Part shown: positions 55,991 to 64,000 of the stretch, in pieces
Layout: each line of letters opens with the position of its first letter
Numbering within the stretch: position 1 is the stretch's first letter
Assembly (NCBI RefSeq): GCF_900129745.1
Contig: NZ_FQWS01000003.1
Span: forward strand, 25,488 to 89,487
DNA from: Winogradskyella jejuensis
GTDB lineage: Bacteria; Bacteroidota; Bacteroidia; Flavobacteriales; Flavobacteriaceae
DNA: 64,000 nt
Direction: 5' to 3'
The notes under the pieces: generated by a model
Databases searched by the model: none
Seen by the model: the letters and a program-made list of their open reading frames with translations, nothing else
What the model was told of the DNA's origin: nothing
Program-made: the position numbers and the translations under genes

Positions 55991-55998
55991 TATCTTTG
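55991..55998 (+). promoter_or_regulatory. putative -7 element for rplS (TATCTTTG)
   Basis: TATCTTTG is an exact TAnnTTTG match, 73 bases upstream of the rplS ATG. It would allow rplS to be expressed separately from trmD, with an approximately 65-base leader. Confidence 0.5.
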
Positions 55999-56071
55999 CA
56001 CCCAATTTTGGATTAACCTCTGGCGAGAATCGTGAATGTTGGTTTGAATTAACTATTATAAACAAAATAAC

Positions 56072-56422
56072 ATGGAGTCTTTAGTAAAATTTGTACAAGA
56101 CGAGTTTGTAACAAGAAAAGATTTACCTGAGTTTAGTGCTGGTGATACAATCACAGTATACTACGAAATTAAAGAAGGTAACAAAACACGTACGCAGTTC
56201 TTTAGAGGTGTAGTATTACAACGTAAAGGAAGTGGAACTTCTGAAACATTTACTATCCGTAAAATGTCTGGTACTATTGGTGTAGAGCGTATTTTCCCAG
56301 TTAACTTACCAGCTTTACAAAAAATCGAAGTTAATAAGAGAGGTAAAGTACGTAGAGCTCGTATCTTCTACTTTAGAGGTCTTACAGGTAAAAAAGCTAG
56401 AATTAAAGAGGTTAGAAAATAA
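56072..56422 (+). CDS. rplS: 50S ribosomal protein L19
   Basis: The 116-residue ribosomal protein has the L19 pattern: FSAGDTITVYYEIKEGNKTR, FRGVVLQRKGSGTSETFTIR, GVERIFPVNLP and RRARIFYFRGLTGKKARIKE. It sits at the 30S-50S interface. It lies 173 bases after trmD with its own promoter and ends at a strong terminator. Confidence 0.98.
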   Translation: MESLVKFVQDEFVTRKDLPEFSAGDTITVYYEIKEGNKTRTQFFRGVVLQRKGSGTSETFTIRKMSGTIGVERIFPVNLPALQKIEVNKRGKVRRARIFYFRGLTGKKARIKEVRK

Positions 56423-56450
56423 GCCTTTAATTCTTTTACCAACAATATTT

Positions 56451-56478
56451 AAAAGCCTTGATTTTTCAAGGCTTTTTT
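56451..56478 (+). terminator. intrinsic terminator after rplS
   Basis: AAAAGCCTTG (56451-56460) pairs perfectly with CAAGGCTTTT (56467-56476) over a 6-base loop, followed by T-residues. It closes the trmD-rplS unit. Confidence 0.9.
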
Positions 56479-56799
56479 CGTTATTAACTTTTGTTAATAA
56501 GTGCGGTTTATAAATTGTGGATATCTACATCGTTAAAAAATTTGGAATTTTAAATCTAAAACATACTTTAGCTAAACAATTAACAACAAACCTAGTTTGT
56601 TTTTGAATTTAATTTCAGATTAATGTTAAATTGTTAACGAAGATACGTTCTTTGTTTATTGAGATTTTTTCAGTTGCGGATTAAGCTGTGTATGCAGATT
56701 TAAGAAACAACTAAATTAAAGTAAAGTGTAATTTCGGTTAGATTTTATTTTAAGGATTGGTTTTGAAAAGTAGTTATTGCTCAGTCAATTAACGAAAAG
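56479..56799. other. AT-rich gene-free stretch
   Basis: No coding frame or strong hairpin that I can support lies here. It contains a DnaA-box-like TGTGGATAT near 56516 and several TTAAC-type runs. It may hold the promoter of the RNA proposed at 56800, but no exact TAnnTTTG was found near its 5' end. Confidence 0.5.
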
Positions 56800-57060
56800 T
56801 AGAAACAGGACGTATAAACATTGCCATTATGAAAGTAAGGGTTAATGATAAAGCGAACTAAGAAATCTCTCGAAATGTGGAAAAACAGGTCAATGCATAT
56901 TGAAAGTTAGGAAGCATTTCATGGAAACTGAACAACTTGAACCGAAAAAGATGAGGGTTCTGCCCATCAGCTGAGTTAGTGAAAACTAAATAGGTCATGT
57001 AAAGTAAGTTTCTAAAAAAGCCATGTCACATCAGTTTTACTGAATGATATGGCTTTTTGT
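56800..57060 (+). ncRNA. candidate structured non-coding RNA
   Basis: TAGAAAC (56800-56806) pairs perfectly with GTTTCTA (57008-57014), enclosing a ~215-base region, and a strong intrinsic terminator follows at once. Inside, several local helices are visible by eye: CATTGCC with GGGTTAATG, CAAT/ATTG around GCAT, GAACC/GGTTC, and TTAGT-GAAA-ACTAA with a GNRA loop. It has no credible ORF and does not match the tmRNA, RNase P or SRP RNA signatures I know. The 5' end and promoter are not defined. Confidence 0.45.
57015..57060 (+). terminator. intrinsic terminator of the candidate ncRNA
   Basis: AAAAAGCCAT (57015-57024) pairs with ATGGCTTTTT (57049-57058), extended by TCAGT/ACTGA at the top of the stem, and ends in T-residues. 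No protein gene precedes it for more than 500 bases, so it implies a separate transcript. Confidence 0.8.
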
Positions 57061-57080
57061 TTTTAACAAAGGTCTCAATT

Positions 57081-57110
57081 TTGTCATTCTGAACTTGTTT
57101 CAGAATCTCC
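57081..57110. repeat. short palindromic repeat (TGTCATTCTGAAC type)
   Basis: ATTCTGAA / TTCAGAAT (57086-57106) forms a perfect 8-bp palindrome over CTTGT inside TTGTCATTCTGAACTTG. As I remember it, this string is a common dispersed repeat arm in Bacteroidota intergenic DNA. Only one arm is present here. The remaining bases up to 57257 show nothing that I can support. Confidence 0.45.
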
Positions 57111-57257
57111 CTATTTATAACACTCATAAGAATGAACCTTTCTTTAATAAACAACAAAATTTTTCAAAACAGTTTATCGCATTCTACGGGATTAATAATT
57201 AAATCTTAATTTCATAATTCCATTAGCTTCAAGCTTCATCCAAAGCATTGAATTTTG

Positions 57258-57265
57258 TATATTTG
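57258..57265 (+). promoter_or_regulatory. putative -7 element for icd (TATATTTG)
   Basis: TATATTTG is an exact TAnnTTTG match, 47 bases upstream of the icd ATG. It is followed by a GGCTTTAAAAAAGCC hairpin in the leader (57269-57283) whose role is unknown. Confidence 0.5.
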
Positions 57266-57309
57266 CACGGCTTTAAAAAAGCCTTGAATCCACTTTATAG
57301 CATACATAA

Positions 57310-59532
<2,223 letters not shown>

Positions 59533-59541
59533 ACTTAAGTT

Positions 59542-59572
59542 AAAAAAGCCTCATCTCAAATGAGGCTTTTTT
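59542..59572 (+). terminator. intrinsic terminator after icd
   Basis: GCCTCAT (59548-59554) pairs with ATGAGGC (59560-59566), flanked by A and T tracts that extend the stem. It lies 9 bases after the icd stop. Confidence 0.92.
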
Positions 59573-59594
59573 ATTTTTACATAAAAAGAAGCTA

Positions 59595-61970
59595 ATGAGA
59601 AAGTTCCTACTTGGATTTTTATTGATTTTACTTACCTCCTTTTCTCTAATTTCAGCTCAAAACAAGTTTACACTCAGTGGAATTATTACTGATAATAAAA
59701 CTACAGAAACACTAATTGGTGTTAACATTATTATACCAGAACTTAGAAACGGAACCGTTACAAACGAATATGGTTTCTACTCCATTACTTTAGAAGAAGG
59801 CACCTATAATGTCCAAATTAGTTACTTAGGCTTTAAGACCTTAACGCAGACTGTTGAACTAAATAAGAACACAACTCTAAACTTTAAACTTGAGGAATCT
59901 GCCGAAAGCCTAGACGAAATTATTATCACCGAAGATGTTGAAAAACTCAACATTCGTAAACCTCAAATGAGCGTAAATAGCTTATCTATAAAAACAATCA
60001 AGCAAATGCCTGTTATTTTAGGAGAAGTAGATATTATAAAGTCTATCACGCTTTTACCAGGAGTTACAAATGCTGGTGAAGGTTCTTCGGGGTTTAACGT
60101 CCGTGGTGGCTCTGCAGACCAAAACTTAATTCTTCTTGATGAGGCAACGATTTTTAATTCATCTCATTTATTTGGTTTCTTTTCGGTGTTTAACCCAGAT
60201 GCTATAAAAGATATTAAACTCTACAAAGGTGGAATACCTGCAAAATATGGTGGTCGTGTCTCCTCGGTTTTAGATATTTATCAGAAAGAAGGAAATAATG
60301 AAGAGTTTCATCTCAATGGTGGTATAGGATTGGTATCTAGTAGACTTCTGGCAGAAGGACCTATCAAAAAAGGAAAAGGTTCTTTTCTTTTTGGAGGTAG
60401 AAGTAGTTACGCACATCTATTTTTACCACTTTTCGATTTAGACAATATCGCATATTTCTATGATTTAAATACTAAACTCAGTTATCGATTAAATGAAAAA
60501 AATAGCATTTATCTATCTGGCTATTTTGGTAGAGATGTATTTGCTTTAGGAGATAGTTTTACAAATACCTATGGAAATACGGTATTAAATTTTAGGTGGA
60601 ATCACTTATATTCAGAGAAGTTGTTTTCAAATCTATCATTAATATACTCCGATTATTTCTATGGCTTAACTCTTGATTTTGTTGGATTTGATTGGGAATC
60701 AGGTATTAGAAATTTCAACCTTAAATACGATTTTAAACATTATATCAGTGACAGGTTTAAACTAGAGTACGGACTTAACAGTATTTATTACAAATTCAAT
60801 CCTGGAGAAATTTCTCCAATTGATGAGAATTCAGGAATAAATCCAGATAAACTCATCGATAAATATGCTTTTGAAAACGCTGTATACATCGATGCCGAGC
60901 ATAAAATATCCGACAAGCTCTCGCTGGCATATGGCGCGCGTTTAAGTACATTTTATAGATTAGGTCAAGATGAAATAAATATTTACGAGAATAACAATCC
61001 TGTTCTCTTCAATCAACAATTACAGGTTTATGAAAAAGCCGAGCCTATCGGTACAGAGTCATTTAGTAGAAGTAATGTTTTAGAATCCTTTGCCAATATT
61101 GAGCCACGTGCTTCACTCGCTTATCAATTAAATGAGTCGTCTTCGGTAAAAGCAAGCTACAATCGCATGTCTCAGTATTTACATTTGCTATCTAATACTA
61201 GTTCTCCTACACCGCTAGATGTATGGACGCCAAGCGGGCAATTTATAAAACCTCAGATACTCGACCAATTTGCTGTAGGTTACTTCAAAAGTTTTAATGA
61301 TAATTTATATTCATTAGAAGTTGAAAGCTTTTACAAAACTATTGACAACCGTATAGATTACATAGATGGTGCTAACTTAATAGCTAATGATGCCATAGAA
61401 CAAGTAATTTTAAATGGCGAAGCACGAGCATATGGTTTAGAAATACTATTAAGAAAAAACGAAGGTCGTTTCAAAGGTTGGCTAGCTTACACACTATCCA
61501 AGTCCGAACAACGTACTCCAGGAAGAACTCCTTTTGAAACAGGAATTAACAATGGACAATGGTATAATACGCCTTGGGATAAAACACATGACATTACACT
61601 TACAGGGTCTTATGAATTAAATGACAAATGGACAATCAATAGCAATTTTTTATATCAAACAGGTATTCCTGCTACATTTCCTAACGGTCAATATCAGTTC
61701 AACGGAATTACAATTCCTGTATACGAAGCAAGAAATTCTAGTCGATTGACTGATTACAATAGACTAGACTTATCGTTAAATTATAACGCAAAACCAAATT
61801 CAGATAAAAAATTCAAAGGACAATGGGTCTTTAGTTTATACAATTTATATAACCGAAGAAATGCCACTAACATTACCTTTCGCGAAAATAGAATGACAGG
61901 TAGAAACGAAGCCACGCGGTTAGCCATTTTCGGAATTGTTCCAGCAGTAACCTATAATTTCCAGTTTTAA
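59595..61970 (+). CDS. TonB-dependent receptor with carboxypeptidase-like N-terminal domain
   Basis: The 791-residue outer-membrane protein has a signal peptide (to about 21), a carboxypeptidase-D regulatory-like domain (about 24-105; GIITDNKTTETLIGVNIII), a plug domain (about 120-225; FNVRGGSADQNLILLDEAT) and a 22-strand-type barrel ending YNFQF with the terminal Phe. It imports a large or scarce nutrient using TonB energy; the ligand is unknown. The DUF4249 gene follows by one base, a recurring pair in Bacteroidota. Confidence 0.94.
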   Translation: MRKFLLGFLLILLTSFSLISAQNKFTLSGIITDNKTTETLIGVNIIIPELRNGTVTNEYGFYSITLEEGTYNVQISYLGFKTLTQTVELNKNTTLNFKLEESAESLDEIIITEDVEKLNIRKPQMSVNSLSIKTIKQMPVILGEVDIIKSITLLPGVTNAGEGSSGFNVRGGSADQNLILLDEATIFNSSHLFGFFSVFNPDAIKDIKLYKGGIPAKYGGRVSSVLDIYQKEGNNEEFHLNGGIGLVSSRLLAEGPIKKGKGSFLFGGRSSYAHLFLPLFDLDNIAYFYDLNTKLSYRLNEKNSIYLSGYFGRDVFALGDSFTNTYGNTVLNFRWNHLYSEKLFSNLSLIYSDYFYGLTLDFVGFDWESGIRNFNLKYDFKHYISDRFKLEYGLNSIYYKFNPGEISPIDENSGINPDKLIDKYAFENAVYIDAEHKISDKLSLAYGARLSTFYRLGQDEINIYENNNPVLFNQQLQVYEKAEPIGTESFSRSNVLESFANIEPRASLAYQLNESSSVKASYNRMSQYLHLLSNTSSPTPLDVWTPSGQFIKPQILDQFAVGYFKSFNDNLYSLEVESFYKTIDNRIDYIDGANLIANDAIEQVILNGEARAYGLEILLRKNEGRFKGWLAYTLSKSEQRTPGRTPFETGINNGQWYNTPWDKTHDITLTGSYELNDKWTINSNFLYQTGIPATFPNGQYQFNGITIPVYEARNSSRLTDYNRLDLSLNYNAKPNSDKKFKGQWVFSLYNLYNRRNATNITFRENRMTGRNEATRLAIFGIVPAVTYNFQF

Positions 61971-61971
61971 G

Positions 61972-62787
61972 ATGAAAAAAATTATAGCCATATTCTTAAT
62001 AGTAATCACCACAATATCGTGTGAGGATGTTATCGAAGTAGATTTAAATGAAGGACAAACACGCCTTGTTATAGATGCAGGCATCAATTGGTTTAAAAAT
62101 ACCTTAGGAAACGAACAGAGCATCCGTTTATCATTAACAGCTCCTTTTTTCGAAGACAATATTCAACCCGCAAACGGAGCTATTGTATCAATTTCAGACA
62201 CTAACGGTAACATCTTTAATTTTGAAGAAGATGGAAGTTCTGGCGTTTATCAAAACAACACTTTTATACCTTTAATCGATGGAGTTTACACGCTTTCTGT
62301 TTTTTATAATAACGAATTATATACAGCTACTGAAACACTAAAATCTGTAGCACCTATAGATTTTATTGAACAAAAAGATGATGGCGGATTTTTAGGAGAA
62401 GATATAGAACTTAAAGCATTCTACACTGACCCTGCCAACATAGAAAATTATTATTTCTTTGAATTTATTAGTGATATACCCGTAATCCCAACCCTAGAGG
62501 TTTATGAAGACCGATTCACTGATGGTAACCAAATTTTCGGGTTTTATACAGAAGAAGAATTAGAGCCGGGAGATGTAGTTACCATTCGAAATTATGGTAT
62601 TACAGAGCGCTTCTATAATTTTATGTTTATTCTTTTACAACAAGGAAGTGAAGAAAGCGGTGGACCTTTCGAGACACAGCCAGCAACAGTACGTGGTAAT
62701 TGTGTTAATCAAACTAATGCAGATAATTTCCCATTTGGCTATTTCAGGCTATCAGAAGTCGATGAGGTTATTTATACAATACAGTAG
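61972..62787 (+). CDS. DUF4249 lipoprotein, partner of the TonB receptor
   Basis: The 271-residue lipoprotein (signal ending ITTISCED, lipobox Cys17) begins its mature part with EDVIEVDLNEGQTRLVIDAGI, the DUF4249 hallmark. It has Ig-like beta segments (GAIVSISDTNGNIFNFEED; GVYTLSVFYNNELYTATE). By analogy with SusD-type partners it may help the receptor capture its substrate, but no function is established. Its length is at the short end of the family. Confidence 0.9.
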   Translation: MKKIIAIFLIVITTISCEDVIEVDLNEGQTRLVIDAGINWFKNTLGNEQSIRLSLTAPFFEDNIQPANGAIVSISDTNGNIFNFEEDGSSGVYQNNTFIPLIDGVYTLSVFYNNELYTATETLKSVAPIDFIEQKDDGGFLGEDIELKAFYTDPANIENYYFFEFISDIPVIPTLEVYEDRFTDGNQIFGFYTEEELEPGDVVTIRNYGITERFYNFMFILLQQGSEESGGPFETQPATVRGNCVNQTNADNFPFGYFRLSEVDEVIYTIQ

Positions 62788-62800
62788 TAGAATTATTATG

Positions 62801-62887
62801 GCGTTACCTCGATAAATCGGGTCGGGCTATTCACAACAATCTTTTGCTTTTAAAAAGCAAAAGGATTTCCACTATTATCCCTAACGC
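62801..62887. repeat. palindromic dispersed element with GCGTTA/TAACGC ends
   Basis: The 87-base element starts GCGTTA (62801-62806) and ends TAACGC (62882-62887), exact reverse complements. Inside, CTTTTGCTTT (62841-62850) pairs perfectly with AAAGCAAAAG (62854-62863) over a 3-base loop. The flanking segments GGGTCGGGCTATTC and GGATTTCC...ATCCCTAACG are strings I remember as recurrent in Bacteroidota genomes. It has no ORF. Confidence 0.65.
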
Positions 62888-62911
62888 GAACAAATTCATT
62901 ATTTTTATAAA

Positions 62912-63733
62912 ATGAATTTTGAAAAAACAACAGAAAAAGAATCTCACTATAATGACCTCGAAAAAATGTCCATTCGAGAGGTCATCACAAATATTAATAC
63001 AGAAGATAAATCTGTTCCATTAGCTGTTGAAAAAGCGCTAACACAAATAGAAACACTTATAGAACAAACTGTTTCAAAACTTAAAGCTGGAGGTCGTATC
63101 TTTTATGTTGGTGCTGGAACTAGTGGAAGACTTGGAATTTTAGATGCATCCGAATGTCCTCCAACTTTTGGAGTATCTCACGATTTAGTTATAGGATTAA
63201 TTGCTGGTGGGGATACAGCAATAAGAAAGGCTGTAGAATTTGCAGAAGATTCTACAGAACAGTGCTGGAATGATTTAAAAGCTTACAACATTTCAAAAGA
63301 AGATATTGTTATTGGTATTGCAGCTTCTGGCACAACACCATATGTACTTCATGGACTTAAAAAATGTAATGAGAATAGCATTACTACCGGATGTGTTGTT
63401 TGTAATCATAATAGTCCAATATCAACTACGGCAAAATATCCAATAGAAGTTATAGTAGGTCCAGAGTTTGTTACTGGTAGTTCAAGAATGAAAGCTGGTA
63501 CTGCCCAAAAACTTGTTCTCAATATGATTACCACTACAACTATGATTCAGTTGGGTAAAGTAAAAGGAAACAAAATGGTAGACATGCAATTGAGTAATCA
63601 CAAATTAGTAAATCGCGGAATGCAAATGCTCATGGATGAGCTCAACATATCAAAAACTGAAGCTAAACAGCTTTTAGATAAATATGGTAACGTTAGAAAC
63701 GTTTTAAAACAAAGTAAATATGGAAGAAACTAA
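62912..63733 (+). CDS. murQ: N-acetylmuramic acid 6-phosphate etherase
   Basis: The 273-residue SIS-domain enzyme cleaves the lactyl ether of MurNAc-6-phosphate during peptidoglycan recycling. Motifs are LKAGGRIFYVGAGTSGRLG, DASECPPTFGVS with the catalytic Glu, GIAASGTTPYVL and EFVTGSSRMKAGTAQKLVLN. The C-terminus (ISKTEAKQLLDKYG) is the usual short helical part. It overlaps the next gene by 14 bases. It fits the cell-wall theme of 44-48 kb. Confidence 0.96.
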   Translation: MNFEKTTEKESHYNDLEKMSIREVITNINTEDKSVPLAVEKALTQIETLIEQTVSKLKAGGRIFYVGAGTSGRLGILDASECPPTFGVSHDLVIGLIAGGDTAIRKAVEFAEDSTEQCWNDLKAYNISKEDIVIGIAASGTTPYVLHGLKKCNENSITTGCVVCNHNSPISTTAKYPIEVIVGPEFVTGSSRMKAGTAQKLVLNMITTTTMIQLGKVKGNKMVDMQLSNHKLVNRGMQMLMDELNISKTEAKQLLDKYGNVRNVLKQSKYGRN

Positions 63734-63962
63734 AAGAACAGATAAGGAAGTTTTATCAAAAGGTATACGAATTATGCTTATTTGTTTATTGTTAATGTTC
63801 GCCGGACCTACAGTAGTTCATATTGCCTTTTCAAACGATGATAAACCACTTTATATTCCATTGTTAATTCTAGGTATTCTCTTTTGTGTCGGAGCTATCT
63901 TTACTTTATTCAAGGGTATCCAAACGATTATGATTAGTTTATTTGGAGAGAATCGTAAGTGA
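63720..63962 (+). CDS. DUF6095-like small membrane protein
   Basis: The 80-residue protein has two hydrophobic helices (about 16-34 and 45-64) with a short polar loop, and charged ends. It resembles the flavobacterial DUF6095 family as I remember it, which has no known function. It overlaps murQ by 14 bases, so translation is coupled. The 38 bases after its stop, to the window edge, show nothing. Confidence 0.75.
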   Translation: MEETKRTDKEVLSKGIRIMLICLLLMFAGPTVVHIAFSNDDKPLYIPLLILGILFCVGAIFTLFKGIQTIMISLFGENRK

Positions 63963-64000
63963 GAGCCTTCTTTTGTTTTTATTAATTATAATAAAATACT

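Noticed and set aside
56829..56861. Ten-codon ORF starting ATGAAAGTA within the candidate ncRNA, as a tmRNA-like tag
   Set aside because: The peptide (MKVRVNDKAN) does not end in the Ala-rich degradation tag and no tRNA-like ends are present.
56510..56900. Two DnaA-box-like strings (TGTGGATAT near 56516 and TGTGGAAAA near 56876) suggesting an origin in the rplS-icd gap
   Set aside because: Each differs from the consensus by one base, there are only two and they are far apart, and no AT-rich unwinding array or dnaA neighbour supports an origin.
56500..57014. Group II intron relic (GTGCG near 56498 and a GAAA-capped hairpin near the end)
   Set aside because: No domain V sequence of the known type and no reverse transcriptase; the resemblance is too short to support it.

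Overview
The window is a chromosomal segment from a marine-type member of the Flavobacteriaceae (phylum Bacteroidota). The evidence is the low G+C content, the Bacteroidota -7 promoter motif TAnnTTTG in front of several genes, and lineage markers: DUF5686 and DUF4249 outer-membrane proteins, a TonB receptor with a carboxypeptidase-like N-terminal domain, type IX secretion (T9SS) C-terminal sorting domains, the Bacteroidota-type RNA polymerase omega, the long GAPDH and a monomeric isocitrate dehydrogenase. Genus and species cannot be read from the sequence. No rRNA, tRNA, CRISPR array, prophage or intact transposase gene was seen.

Layout. 1-11.5 kb: partial lipoprotein, smpB, a DUF5686 outer-membrane protein, small envelope proteins, an S15 peptidase, pcm, an oxidoreductase, 3-hydroxyacyl-CoA dehydrogenase, DUF1015 and a YggS-type PLP protein. 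11.5-14.8 kb: a DnaQ exonuclease/GIY-YIG fusion with no normal start codon, a K+ channel with a C-terminal zinc ribbon, and miaA. 14.8-19.8 kb (minus): glycosyltransferase, YbbR protein, coaE and a histidine kinase/response regulator pair. 19.8-23.3 kb (minus): two tandem FG-GAP/ASPIC T9SS cargo proteins. 23.4-30.8 kb (minus): fabI, then the operon bamD-rpoZ-coaBC-DUF4835-recN (listed in transcription order), then DUF6913-dapA. 30.8-32.5 kb: a 5'-nucleotidase split into two genes. 32.5-37.4 kb (minus): membrane protein, ligA, LOG-family protein, prmC, acetyltransferase. 37.4-41.4 kb: LEA-type lipoprotein, ribD, HAD hydrolase, EamA transporter, YigZ and a convergent thioesterase. 41.5-44.2 kb: dnaA, a low-molecular-weight phosphatase and an RsmI-like methyltransferase. 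44.2-48.2 kb (minus): a cell-wall and lysine block (transglycosylase-like protein, DUF2279, mltG, acetyltransferase, dapF). 48.3-52.9 kb: HtrA/Deg protease, gap, a coiled-coil membrane protein and DUF2306. 53-55.2 kb: an accessory island with a lipoprotein and a nucleotidyltransferase. 55.2-64 kb: trmD-rplS, a gene-poor stretch with a candidate structured RNA, icd, a TonB receptor/DUF4249 pair, murQ and a DUF6095 protein.

Most of the window is ordinary housekeeping. The most striking locus is 54076-55163. A single nucleotidyltransferase ORF sits between two hairpin sites built like integron attC sites (AAC - spacer - stem - AATTCATT - ... - stem - spacer - GTT). The outer boxes of the two sites are exact reverse complements of each other (GTTTAAC / GTTAAAC), and so are the inner ones (GTTGGC / GCCAAC). 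This is the pattern expected if a 1036-bp circular gene cassette had inserted between the G and TT of a 52-bp attC-like site. No integrase is visible here. Second in interest is a likely structured ncRNA at 56800-57060, between rplS and icd, with a 7-bp closing helix, a GNRA hairpin and its own terminator. Several families of dispersed palindromic intergenic repeats, a two-component operon with operator-like repeats over its own promoter, and the missing start codon of the DnaQ/GIY-YIG gene are further points of interest.
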